64,000 nucleotides of DNA from Embiotoca jacksoni. Its lineage: Eukaryota > Chordata > Actinopteri > Embiotocidae. The position numbers and the translations under genes are program-made. Every line of letters begins with the position of its first letter. The stretch's first letter is position 1. Shown piece by piece: positions 37,801 through 48,296 of the stretch. The stretch covers positions 19,944,024-20,008,023 of the forward strand of contig JAKOON010000010.1 of assembly GCA_022577435.1 (NCBI GenBank). The letters are read 5' to 3'. The notes beneath the pieces were generated by a model. The model worked only from the letters and a program-made list of their open reading frames with translations. It did not search any database and had not been told where the DNA came from.

Positions 37801-38586
37801 TCAGAGCTACGAGACGCTTTCAAAGAGTTCGACAAGGACAAGGACGGTTTCATCAGCTGCAAAGATCTAGGAAACTGTATGAGGACCATGGGATACATGC
37901 CCACTGAAATGGAGCTGATAGAACTCAGCCAACAGATAAACATGAACTGTAAGGACATAAATCTCTTCTATATTTATGTCATTTTTATAACTGTATTTGT
38001 ATTAAAGGTTTGAAATTCTGTTCTCTTTTTTTTAGTGGGAGGCCATGTTGATTTTGAGGATTTTGTAGAGCTGATGGGACCGAAACTCCTCGCTGAAACT
38101 GCAGACATGATTGGAATTAAAGAGTTAAAAGAGGCCTTTAGGGAGGTGAGAGTGTCTGGATTCCATTTTTTTTATATTTTATTTTATTTTTTTATTTTTT
38201 TATTTTTTTAATATTGCTCCTCTGCTTGTTGTTCTCAGTTCGACACTAATGGCGATGGCGCCATAAGTACATCTGAGCTCCGAGATGCAATGATAAAGCT
38301 GTTGGGCCAACAAGTAAGACTTTAATAAAGACAAAACAGCCTCTAAACTGTTCTTGAATGATAGACACTGTGTGTCTGACTTCTGCCAACCTGATTTTTC
38401 CAGGTTGGTCTAAAGGAAGTAGAAGATATCTTACGGGATGTAGACTTGAATGGTGATGGACTTGTTGACTTTGAAGGTAAAACAGCTTCCACAAATTTAC
38501 TGTAAACTGTAGAGCGTGGTACTATTTTTACACTCTGTCATCCTCCTCCTCTCTTTGCAGAGTTTGTACGAATGATGTCTCGCTAA
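31848..38586 (+). CDS. cabp1: Calcium-binding protein 1, caldendrin isoform
   Basis: Caldendrin exons are 31848-32570, 37540-37570, 37805-37948, 38036-38145, 38239-38313, 38404-38476 and 38561-38586, all in phase, giving 393 aa. Exon 1 encodes a 241-residue, Ser/Pro/His/Arg-rich, probably disordered tail. It starts with KSDSTTSLLK, like the mammalian caldendrin KSESKTSLLK, and ends SLFGQ. The shared part has four EF-hands. EF1 (DKDKDGFISCKD), EF3 (DTNGDGAISTSE) and EF4 (DVDLNGDGLVDFEE) look functional. EF2 (INMNLGGHVDFE) lacks the acidic ligands, as is typical of CaBPs. The C-terminus is EEFVRMMSR. This neuronal calmodulin relative regulates Cav1 channels and IP3 receptors. Short isoforms come from exons inside intron 1. 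Confidence 0.96.
34906..35945 (+). CDS. cabp1: Alternative 5' exons of cabp1 (CaBP1-L and CaBP1-S forms)
   Basis: Exon 1b, 34906-34938, encodes MGNCLHWPLRT and ends at a strong donor (ACG|GTAAGA). Exon 1c, 35760-35945, encodes 62 residues including VSMTQNCVLVSNILGQTCVF and then LSKGVAQCRQA. Both are in phase 0 and splice in frame to exon 2 (37540, DRELRPEE). This mirrors the recalled human isoforms, in which an MGNC exon plus an insert exon make CaBP1-L and the MGNC exon alone makes CaBP1-S. Predicted lengths are 225 aa (L) and 163 aa (S). MGNC suggests N-myristoylation with adjacent palmitoylation, so membrane targeting is likely. A separate promoter should lie just upstream, in the CT-rich 34560-34900 region. 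Confidence 0.85.
36263..36686. mobile_element. Fold-back miniature inverted-repeat element (copy 2, most complete)
   Basis: The left end is TGACATTTTGGGAAATAAG. The right end on the minus strand is TGACCTTTTGGGAATGC. Long imperfect arms include CTACTCTCATGTCAGTCAG on the left and, on the right, GCTACGCTAAGCTAACTGG followed by CTTCATATTTACCAC. The unique middle has no reading frame. It resembles a widespread fish repeat that I remember but cannot name. Confidence 0.75.
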
Positions 38587-39457
38587 GATCATGAAACTGA
38601 TCGGTCCTGAATGTGAAGCTATGTCCATCTCTACACTAGACCAAGTACAACAGAAGGACATGCTGAGAACTTCTGAGCCATGCAAATCTGAGTGACACTG
38701 GAATTAAAACTCCTTGAATGTTACAGAGCGAGGAGTCACCTCACAGTTTCAATCAATAAGTGTTCTTCCTGAAAAGTCTCCAGTTCAACTGAGGCAGAAT
38801 TTGCTGTAGCCTAGCTGATGATTGTCTAATTTATGTTTTTTGCACTTTAACTCTCACTAAATAACTTCCTGTGTGGATAGATTGCTGGTGTCCCGTCTCA
38901 TCCTCTACATGGTATAATCAAGTGTCTTGCAAAATGTCGCCTTTGATGTACAACAACATCAGACTGTTTCATCGAATGTCTGTAGAAAAGATGTAAAGGA
39001 TCAGTGCACTGTTGAAGATTACACTATATACTCACACAGTCTGTGTTGTATTAGAAACTGTAAGTTTGACCTTGGTACTCCACCAAGAACCCATGTGGCA
39101 GTATCACACCTGTATTGCAACTGTGTGGCCATCTGTGATTTTTCTCTGTGCCAGTCCTGTCTGATAAAAAGCATCACTGTCTGACATGCAGCGACGAAGG
39201 AGATCCCCGACGTTAACAAGAACTGATGCCTTTCATGTATGTTATTCACTCGTCTTAGATCAAGGGCAGTGGAAACATTTACAATATGATAAGATGTACA
39301 GCTCTTTCAAAGCTTAAATCTAGAGAACCAAAGTGCTCAACCACACAAACAGAGCATCTCCAGACTCGTAATCTAGCTTTGGAAACCAGACATGTCTGTT
39401 TTTAAAAAAAAAAAAAAATGTTTGCCCTGTCTGAGATTACATCGTTAGAGTAACATA
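38587..39457 (+). other. cabp1 3' UTR and flank
   Basis: This follows the TAA at 38584-38586. No canonical AATAAA with a GT-rich follow-up stands out before the Tc1 element at 39458. The 3' UTR may therefore end here by a variant signal, or originally extended across the insertion site (an AATAAA lies at about 41310). Confidence 0.4.
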
Positions 39458-41090
39458 CAGTGGGTACGGAAAGTATTCAGACCCCTTTAAATTTTTCACT
39501 CTTTGTTTCATTGCAGCCATTTGCTAAAATTAAAAAAGTTCATTTTATTTCTCATTAATGTACACTCAGCACCCCATCTTGACAGAAAAAAACAGAAATG
39601 TAGAAATTTGTGCAAATTTATTAAAAAAGAAAAACTGAAATATCACATAGTCATAAGTATTCAGACCCTTTGCTCAGTATTGAGTAGAAGCACCCTTTTG
39701 AGCTAGTACAGCCATGAGTCTTCTTGGGAATGATGCAACAAGCTTTTCACACCTGGATTTGGGGATCCTCTGCCATTCTTCCTTGCAGATCCTCTCGAGT
39801 TCCGTCAGGTTGGATGGTGAACGTTGGTGGACAGCCATTTTCAGGTCTCTCCAGAGATGCTCAATTGGGTTTAGGTCAGGGCTCTGGCTGGGCCAGTCAA
39901 GAATGGTCAGAGTTGTTCCGAAGCCACTCCTTTGTTATTTTAGCTGTGTGCTTAGGGTCATTGTCTTGTTGGAAGGTGAACCTTCGGCCCAGTCTGAGGT
40001 CCAGAGCACTCTGGAAGAGGTTTTCTTCCAGGATATCTCTGTACTTGGCCGCATTCACCTTTCCTTCAATTGCAACCAGTCGTCCTGTCCCTGCAGCTGA
40101 AAAACACCCCCATAGCATGATGCTACCACCACCATGTTTCACTGTTGGGATTGTATTGGGCAGGTGATGAGCAGTGCCTGGTTTTCTCCACACATACCGC
40201 TTAGAATTAACACCAAAAAGTTCAATCTTGGTCTCATCAGACCAGAGAATCTTATTTCTCATAGTCTGGGAGTCCTTCATGTGTTTTTTTTGGCAAACTC
40301 TATGTGGGCTTTCATATGTCTTGCACTGAGGAGAGGCTTCCGTCGGGCCACTCTGCCATAAAGCCCCGACTGGTGGAGGGCTGCAGTGATAGTTGACTTT
40401 GTGGAACTTTCTCCCATCTCCCTAGTGCATCTCTGGAGCTCAGCCACAGTGATCTTTGGGTTCTTCTTTACCTCTCTCACCAAGGCTCTTCTCCCACGAT
40501 TGCTCAGTTTGGCTGGATGGCCAGGTCTAGGAAGAGTTCTGGTCGTCCCAAACTTCTTCCATTTAAGGATTATGGAGGCCACTGTGCTCTTAGGAACCTT
40601 GAGTGCTGCAGAAATTATTTTGTAACCATGGCCAGATCTGTGCCTTGCCACAATTCTGTCTCTGAGCTCCTTGGACAGTGCCTTCGACCTCATGATTCTC
40701 ATTTGCTCTGACATGCACTGTGAGCTGTATGGTCTTATATAGACAGGTGTGTGCCTTTCCTAATCAAGTCCAATCAGTTTAATTAAACACAGCTGGACTC
40801 CAATGAAGGAGTAGAACCATCTCAAGGAGGATCAGAAGAAATGGACAGCATGTGAGTTAAATATGAGTGTCACAGCAAAGGGTCTGAATACTTATGACCA
40901 TGTGATATTTCAGTTTTTCTTTTTTAATAAATTTGCACAAATTTCTACATTTCTGTTTTTTTCTGTCAAGATGGGGTGCTGAGTGTACATTAATGAGAAA
41001 TAAAATTAACTTTTTTGATTTTAGCAAATGGCTGCAATGAAACAAAGAGTGAAAAATTTAAAGGGGTCTGAATACTTTCCGTACCCACTG
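39458..41090 (-). mobile_element. Tc1-like DNA transposon, second family, complete ends
   Basis: The left end CAGTGGGTACGGAAAGTATT and the right end AATACTTTCCGTACCCACTG are perfect complements. A TA flanks each side (39456-39457 and 41091-41092). The long inverted repeats extend about 220 bp, with an inner repeat GTCTGAATACTTATGAC near 40880 mirrored near 39655. The length is 1633 bp. Its ends differ fully from the element at 1679, so it is a separate family. It lies between cabp1 and mlec, antisense to both. Confidence 0.96.
39674..40714 (-). pseudogene. Tc1-like transposase with two frameshifts
   Basis: The first frame (40714 to about 40280) begins MSEQMRIMRSKALSKELRDR and holds the helix-turn-helix domain and GHPAKLS linker. 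It fails at an A8 run on the coding strand (40287-40294). The second frame (about 40280-39905) has WSDETK, GGGSIMLWG and QQDNDPKH. A small deletion near 39908 then moves the last part, SQSPDLNPIE onward, into a third frame that ends at 39674. All three acidic catalytic residues survive, spread over the broken frames. Confidence 0.88.
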
Positions 41091-42206
41091 TATGTGAACT
41101 GTATTCACAGTAGATTTGATAATGTTGTGTCTGTACTGTACGTCGGTGTCAATATGATTGTAGTTGTGGTAACATTCCACACATCTGTGCTGTCAAAGAC
41201 ATTTTTATGCATGCCAAAGAGAGACACATTTATTAAATTCAGTATGCACATTTGCATTTTTTTGTCTAACAAAGTAAACAAAATATTTCGCCAAGTTAAC
41301 TGTAGAAAAAATAAAAGGTGTTTACATTTGAGTCCTTTTTATTGTGGTGGTGTTGCCAAAGGAAAAAAAAAAAGGCTGTGCAATATAATAGAAAATGCTT
41401 TTTCAGTTTGTTATTTAGGTAGATAAAAAAATGAAAATATACATTGGCTTATTATGGTGTGGATGTTTTGTCTGTCTATGACGCCTATGTCAAAATGTCA
41501 ATATAATTACATTGGCAGAGTTCAGAGAGCTGTCACTGCATGTCAAGGAGAAACCTCCTTATAATATCTATTATTCATACGTGCCCCCGATAAGACGGCA
41601 GGCTGGAATGTTTTACCTGCAGCAACACTGCAGTACCATCACTGTAAAAGTCACCAAAGGGAAATGACTAACTATAAGTAGCTGCGCTGTGTGACCTTTG
41701 ACTATTTTAGATTTGACTGATAAACATGTCTTGAGGTAAGATGTACAAGTACAGTATGCATAACATGTTTCACAAAAAGATGCTATTTGGATTTATTTAA
41801 GCAGCTGTGACAGAGAGTGCCTACATACACTTGCAGCTGTTTTCCACATTGATATTAACATGAAAATGTTCAGTGCAAGAAGAGGTTTTCAATCCAGAAA
41901 CAAGAGGAGATCGTGGCAGGCACAGCAACACCCACTGCACTTACATGCTGCCTCTGGGCCTCTTGTCTTCTGGAGATATGTTGTGTGGATGTGGCAGCAG
42001 CAACCTGACAGCAACGAGTGTTGGCACATACGCTTCTACAATCTACTTTGAGGAAGCATTATGACTTTGTAGGCGTTTGCTGTGTACGTCTATTGAAAAT
42101 ATATCTCAATGTACAGAAGCAGCTGCAGCCAACCATTTAACTACAATAGGGTTTATTATAATGATAGAGGGTATTTCGACGTATGTTCACCAACCACGCA
42201 GTGTTA

Positions 42207-42240
<34 letters not shown>

Positions 42241-42277
42241 CAATCATGAAACACCTGTCGTCCGTGGCTGTATTGCT

Positions 42278-42291
42278 GTTGCCATAGCAAC
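42278..42291. promoter_or_regulatory. RFX X-box-like site
   Basis: GTTGCCATAGCAAC is an almost perfect 14 bp X-box palindrome, the binding site of RFX factors. CpG-rich sequence with CTGATTGGAC (inverted CCAAT) and GGGGCGTGACGTAG follows within 130 bp. This combination looks like a small promoter, but no transcript is known from the sequence. Confidence 0.45.
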
Positions 42292-42759
42292 TATCTTCAT
42301 TCATCCGCTGCTCTCTGGTCAATGCTCAAGTGCACCGTGTGCGCGTTGCGTTGGACTTTTCTGATTGGACAAGACTCGGACCATACCATACCGGAAAAAC
42401 GGGGGCGTGACGTAGTCTTAAAGAACACGTGTAATAATAGTGGCGATAGACATTTTTCAGTCACTTCGCCTAAAATACTAGGAAATACAATGCCGAAGAT
42501 ATTTTACCTTTGGTTGTGAAAATTCAGTTAAAAAAAAGTCTTCACTTATTTTTTTATTTTTTTAACTTTTTGTCTATGGAGAGATTGATGATTACACCAA
42601 GGGAACAATTATATATATATATTAAAAAAAAACAGCACACGGCAAACAGTGAATGATGGAAGGACATTAACATCGTAAAATACGCTTTCTTTAGTATATT
42701 CGTGGTTTCATTGGAGTCCAGTAGGTTTTGGGGTTTATCCTCATTTCCTCACTGTGTTT

Positions 42760-42760
<1 letters not shown>

Positions 42761-42809
<49 letters not shown>
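42761..42809. repeat. (TATC)n tetranucleotide microsatellite
   Basis: About twelve units of CTAT lie upstream of mlec with no interruption. Confidence 0.97.
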
Positions 42810-43539
42810 ACCTTAGAGTCCTGCATTCAAAGCCTTATTTCAATAAAAGTATGTAGTATTAAAGTTACTGCTGCATTAATGTTCATTTCAGTGGTAGAGT
42901 TACTTAGGGTTGTGCTTTTAAGTACTTTATATACTGTTTGTTGGTTCAATCTACCGTAATGCATTACATTCTATAAGATTATCATGTTTGAATTCTTTCT
43001 GTTCTGTAAAAAATAAATTATCTCTAAAAAGTCAACAAGCTCAGAAAAACAATGTCTTTTTTTTAATAGTTTATTTCGCTTAAAAATTAGGAGCATTTTT
43101 TTTTTTAACCTATGAAGCAGCATTATATCCTTCAATTTTAAGAAATAACGTGGCTATAGTAAGTAAAGCTGTCAGACAAATGTAAAGGAGTAAAACGTTG
43201 GCTACAATAATTAGCTCTGTGATTTAGTGGCGTGTAAGAATAAAGTTGCATTGAATGGAAATACTTGAGTAAAGTCCTAATTGCCTACCCAAACTTTAAT
43301 AAACGCAATTAGCTACATCCCACCACTGGCCTAAAAGAGGGGTTTGGACACAGACTGCTGCCTTTGAGTCTGAATTCAGGGCACAAACACATCTCCAAAG
43401 CAGGAAGACAAAACATGTAGGGCTTCTGTCTTCACATTTCTTTCAGGTTAGATTACTGGGGTACAACCCCCAAAGGTCAAGCCTTTAAAAAAAAAAAAAA
43501 ATTTAATAAATAAATATATATATCTATGGTAGGTAGGTA

Positions 43540-43679
43540 GGTATTTACTTTATTAATCCCCGAGGGGAAATTTTTCCGCAACAGCAGCATACAGAAGCAA
43601 TAAGATAATAATACAAATAATAGAATAGAATAGAATAGAATAGAATAGAATAGAATAATAGAAAAGCAATAAAATAGCA

Positions 43680-43730
<51 letters not shown>
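43540..43730. repeat. LINE-tail-like repeat with (TAGAA)n and (TA)25
   Basis: TTTATTAATCCCCGAGGGGA and then ACAGCAGCATACAGAAGCAATA are typical wording of a dispersed fish repeat. A related stretch occurs at 57143-57250 in the same orientation. The block ends in simple repeats, pentanucleotide (43620-43656) and TA (43681-43730). Confidence 0.5.
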
Positions 43731-43734
<4 letters not shown>

Positions 43735-43780
43735 CGTGATTTGTATTTAGTTATAAAAAAAAAAAGAAGAAGCAGGATGT

Positions 43781-43885
43781 GATTGGCCCCTGACGTGAAA
43801 TGTGGTCGCTGGTTCAAGGAAGTCTCTCCGGGACGCTGTGATTGGCCGCGGTGTCTGTCAGTCACCGGCCGCGGCAGACGTCATG
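43781..43885 (+). promoter_or_regulatory. mlec proximal promoter with UPRE-like, CCAAT and CRE-like motifs
   Basis: TGACGTGA at 43791-43798 matches the recalled unfolded-protein-response element TGACGTG(G/A). Inverted CCAAT boxes (ATTGG) lie at 43782-43786 and 43841-43845, and GACGTCA lies at 43877-43883. The region is CpG-rich. It sits just upstream of a likely 5' UTR exon that ends at 44115 (GGAAG|GTAAGA). That exon would join an acceptor at 44570 just before the mlec ATG. Confidence 0.5.
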
Positions 43886-44589
43886 TTAGGTAGCGCCGCT
43901 CCGCTCCGCCTCCTCCTGCAGACACCGAGCAAGCGCTCGTTTGAGTTGCACACATTGAATGAAAGTCGGTGCAGGAAAAAAAAAAAAAAGGCTTGTGGCC
44001 AAAGCAGCCAAACAATCTGAACACAGTCAACGCGATAATCTCGGGCTGTAAAAGTTGTTCGGTGACGCGTACGTATTGGCAACACGCAGGCTGAAGACAT
44101 CCGAGGAAGAGGAAGGTAAGAGACGTTTGTGTTTTCTCGACTCGAGAATTTCTGGTTAGACAGGTAGGTTAGCTTCGCTTAGCATAGCCGACTAAAACCA
44201 ACGTTACTCGCTGCTGATTTCGCGTTATTTATTTATTTTTTTACATTTATTTTGCTTTTTGTTAATAACAGCGGCGTTTGTCTTTTTTTTTTATTGTTGT
44301 TTTGTTGTTGTTGTCGTAAACGCGTCGGGTGTTAAGCGGGAATTTACGCTGTCATTTTCCGGGTCTTCTGCGTTGGGAAGAAAAAAAAAAAAAATGTTGC
44401 TACTGCCGGTCGTTAGCATGGAGGCTAACTTACAGATATCGTGTTTCATATGGCGTTAGCTCCTCAGGCTAGCTGACCTGACGTGGTTCAACGGAAGCGT
44501 TGCTTCGGTTACCGACTTTTATGCTGCATGCATGCAGGTACCGACGCTGTGTGTGTGTGTGTGCGTGCAGGACCGGGCTGTGTGAGGCA

Positions 44590-47500
44590 ATGCAGCGGGT
44601 CACGGCGCAGCTGGTCGTCGCAGCGGTGCTGTCCCTGCTGTCCGAGCGGTGCTGGGCGGACGGCGGCGGCCCCGTCCTCGCCGAGCGGGTTATCTGGGCT
44701 GTGAACGCCGGGGGAGAGGCGCACGTAGACGTGCACGGTATTCACTTCAAAAAGGACCCGTTGGAAGGAAAAATTGGCAAAGGTGAGTCGACGTTTAAGC
44801 TGCTTAAACGCGGAGGCTTTTCACCTGTGGAGGTGGAGAGTGTGACATTGTGGAGGGTACAAGGTGCTCCTCGGGATATTTGCGAGCACAAACCTCCGCA
44901 TGGTCTTGGGCTTCCGCAAGTAACTCCTAACTAATGAGGAGTCAGCAGAGAGAGCTGCGGCCCCGCCCCTCTCAACACGAAGAGGAAGCAAATAATGATC
45001 TGATCAAACCGACTGCAGGGAGTCTGAGTCAATCTCTGTTTCATTGAGGCAGAGATATAATTATCCATTCAGAGGGAAAGTGGTAACTTGGTATTTGAGA
45101 CGTAAGAGGGGTGGATTTCATTGTAAAAGGTCGTGGGGCTTTGCTTTTTATATATATATATATCTTTATGTATACGTGTTTGTACATTTTTGTCTTTTAT
45201 TGAGGGTTTCCGGGCTGCCCTAACAACTGAATTTCCCCACTGTGGGATTAATAAAGTCTTAAGTCTTGACTTCGAAAAGTTTTCCAGCATTGCTGCGAAC
45301 AACGTGTGGTCGAACTGCACCCCGAGCCTCATTTTATTCTCCCGTGCAGCATCTGATTATGGGGTGCGTCTGCCAATACTGCGTTCCAGTCCTGAGGACC
45401 AGATCCTGTACCAGACAGAGCGCTACAACGAAGACACCTTTGGATACGATGTCCCCATTCGTGAGGAAGGAGACTATATTCTAGTTATGAAGTATGCAGA
45501 GGTTTACTTTGCTCAGTCACAGCAAAAGGTATGTCGGTTAATACAGCTGATGTATCCTAATCGTGTATTTCTTGAGCCGAGCCGTTAATCGTGACCGATG
45601 TGGGAATACGTTTCTCCAGGTGTTTGACGTGCGTCTAAATGGCCACGTGGTGGTGAAGGACCTGGATATCTTCGACCGAGTGGGCCACAGCACCGCTCAT
45701 GACGAGATCGTGCCCTTCTCTATCCGACGAGGCAAGCTGAGCGTGCAAGGAGAGGTGTCCACTTTCAACAGCAAGCTCGCTGTGGAGTTTGTAAAGGTGA
45801 GTTGTGGCCTATTTGAATTACCCGAGAAATCTTTGTGTCTTTGCGTCGCTGTCACTAAAAAGCTTTCCGTTTGCTTATTTTGCCAGATGCTTCTGATTCG
45901 ATTCAAAATACACTGCAAACATTTTTGGAAAGATTAGATTTGATCATTTTCTTTGGCATTCTCTGTCACATCAAGAGCTTTTTTTTTTATAATGATAGGT
46001 TTGCATTACGTCATAGCTGTGGCAAAATGTTTATTTAACCCAGCGAGCGTGTAAAACTGATACCTTATCTGTTAATTATTTTATTTATTTATTTTTTTAT
46101 AGAAGAGCGTTTTATTATTTTAAGATGACGTCCTGCATGTGCGATGGACAGAGGTTGGGAGAACCACGAGTACACAAGTAATGTAACTTGGACATTTTGG
46201 GATATATGATCAACCTTGCTGAGCGACGATAAGATTGATACCACTTTCTTGTCTGTTAAATTTGAACAGCAACACACATATTAAACTGAAAGCCCACTAA
46301 TCTTGGGTGTCCACCTTTTTTTCTTTTTAAAAACTGTGCTGATTGAAGATGTTTGTGAAGCGTCCACATTTTTAGAATTTGTTTGAAGTTTTGAGTACTG
46401 TCATGGTGCAACTTTGTTCTATCAGAATTGGCTTTATTGGCTAAGTATGTCAACAAACACAAGGCCTGACTGTAAAAGTACACATACAGCAGAATAAATC
46501 AAACATTTTCCTCTCGGGGCTTCACAATCTGTTCAAATAACATCCTTGATCCTTGGACCCTCAACTCGACTGATGAACAACTGCCGTTAGAGGGGGAAAA
46601 TGGAAGAAGCCTGGGGAATATTTTATCTGATCTTTACATTGTCTTTATCAAGTTCATTTTGAAGTAACGACAGCATGTTTCTGACTGGAAATGATTTACT
46701 GGAATCAAACGTGTCCATATAGTGATAACTTCTATTTAGCAAGAAAGACGGTAAATCTATTAAGCTACACTTATTATATGAATTATTAATTATTGTATGA
46801 ATTATAATAAGTGTAGCATGTCAACCAGATCATAACGGATTCATCTGCTGCAAAGCTTTTCAAAATGCCTGCGGTAATATTTGGAAGATTTTCTTCAATG
46901 CCCCCAAAGTAATATTTGCATTGTAACATCACAGTCAGAGATTCTACTTTTAAGTTGAGGAGCTGCTCACTAATGTTGGTCAGATGGTTGCAGGCCACAT
47001 ATAAATACGTGCATTTTCTTTTTCTACTCGAACTATTAATTTTTCTTTTCAGGTTCTGGGTTCTTACAAATGAAAACTCGTAGCTTGTTAGTGGGTTTGT
47101 AGAACACGATGTGACTGCGGGCTGAGTTTGAAAGGTGGCATACTTTTTCCTTTTGTAGATCACTATTCCTCTCTGTATTTTCATTCTCTAAGAAGATCCA
47201 AGTGGGACACAGTCTGCTTTTCTTTTTTTTTTTTTTTTTTTTTTTTACATACGTTTAAACTATTCAGAGCACGAATAAGCCTGTCACATTTATTACATAA
47301 TCAGCTGATCACGATTCTTTGAGCACACAATCATTTTTGCATAATCTTTTAGATTTGTTTCTGTTCATTTTTCACCATTTGAGGTTTGTCTGCAGCTCTT
47401 TTAATGATGTCATCTAGTTGCACTCCTTCTTTTGCCGTAGTTTAGTGGCACGTGAGTGGAGAATTGGCGCCACAAATGGAAGTATTTGTTCAGCTGCAAT

Positions 47501-48260
47501 CCACCTGCATCTAGTATCGCTTCTTTCTTCTTTTAATGGGATAAATTGAGACAAAAACAAAGTAAGAAGTTGTTAACAAAGTAAGATTAAGGCTCTTCAA
47601 CCACTAAATAGGGTTTTCTTGAAAGTAAAAAAAACATTATGGAATATGTTGGAAACGTGACTTTTGTATGGCATGAAACACCTTTTGTTCCCTGAAACTT
47701 GATTTCCTTTCGCATACATTTGGCCCAATTGACCATTTGACTCATCTTGTCTTTATTCCAGGGTTATTATGACAACCCCAAGGTCTGCGCTCTCTATGTA
47801 ATGAAGGGGACATTAGAAGGTGAGTCCCGAGGTGGTGTACATATTGTACCCTTCAGCATTTTGCAGTAAAAACAAATTAATCTCACAGATCATAATGTCT
47901 TTCTCAGCCAGATTATTGGTCATAAACATAGTTGTAGTGGTGCATCCAGACTATTCATGTGCCAGTTTCTTTATGTTTCTGACTGCCTTCACCCATCTTA
48001 ACTTTTACTTGACAGATGTACCGAAACTTCAACCTCACCCTGGCTTGGAGAAGCCTGAGGAAGAGGAAGAAGAAGAGGAAGACAGTGAAGGAGGCGAGGA
48101 GAGTGGGAGGAAAAAGGTCCCGCCAGGTTCCAAGAACAGGGTCCAGTCGGGCCCGCGAACACCAAACCCATACGCAGCCGACAACAGCAGCCTAATGTTT
48201 CCCATCCTTGTTGCGTTTGGGGTGTTCATCCCCACACTGTTCTGCCTCTGCCGGCTCTGA
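44590..48260 (+). CDS. mlec: Malectin, ER carbohydrate-binding protein
   Basis: Exons 44590-44782, 45350-45528, 45620-45796, 47762-47819 and 48016-48260 join in phase to give 283 aa (human 292). Malectin is a type I ER membrane lectin that binds the diglucosylated N-glycan soon after transfer and works with ribophorin I in glycoprotein quality control. A signal peptide covers about residues 1-23. The malectin domain follows. The five residues recalled as sugar-binding in vertebrate malectin are all kept at a +1 offset: Tyr68, Tyr90, Tyr117, Phe118 and Asp187. An acidic Glu-rich linker follows (EEEEEEEEDSEGGEE, near residue 220), then the C-terminal membrane span SLMFPILVAFGVFIPTLFCL. The start was chosen because the upstream in-frame Met codons lie in a probable 5' UTR intron. 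Confidence 0.98.
44783..45349 (+). other. mlec intron 1
   Basis: This 567 bp intron holds a fish LINE-tail-like segment, AACTGAATTTCCCCACTGTG followed by GGATTAATAAAGTC (45226-45260). Nothing else was recognised. Confidence 0.6.
45797..47761 (+). other. mlec intron 3 (2 kb)
   Basis: It contains a solo arm of the fold-back repeat (46193-46260), a repeat fragment GGCTTTATTGGCTAAGTATG at 46430, a perfect 15 bp inverted repeat (46764-46817) and a T24 run (47223-47246). I saw no exon. Confidence 0.7.
46193..46260 (+). repeat. Solo arm of the fold-back repeat (copy 3)
   Basis: ACATTTTGGGATATATGATC, then GATAAGATTGATACCAC and TTTCTTGTCTGTTAAA, correspond to the left arm of the element at 36263. 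The partner arm is absent. Confidence 0.6.
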
Positions 48261-48265
48261 GCAAC

Positions 48266-48296
<31 letters not shown>

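Larger units (their letters stand above)
41093..43770. other. Intergenic region upstream of mlec
   Basis: It contains A29 (42211-42239), an RFX X-box-like palindrome (42278-42291), (TATC)n (42761-42809), and a repeat tail with TTTATTAATCCCCGAGGGG at about 43548 followed by (TAGAA)n and (TA)n to 43730. I saw no gene. Confidence 0.6.

Noticed and set aside
39714..40167. Plus-strand frames of 128 and 147 codons
   Set aside because: They are antisense to the Tc1-like transposase and are not real genes.
43781..43860. Classical ERSE (CCAAT-N9-CCACG) near mlec
   Set aside because: CCAAT boxes are present, but no CCACG lies at the right spacing. Only the UPRE-like TGACGTGA was kept.
45133..45588. 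151-codon frame over mlec exon 2
   Set aside because: Its first 70 codons are a repeat fragment in intron 1 and its end runs into intron 2. Only 45350-45528 is exon.
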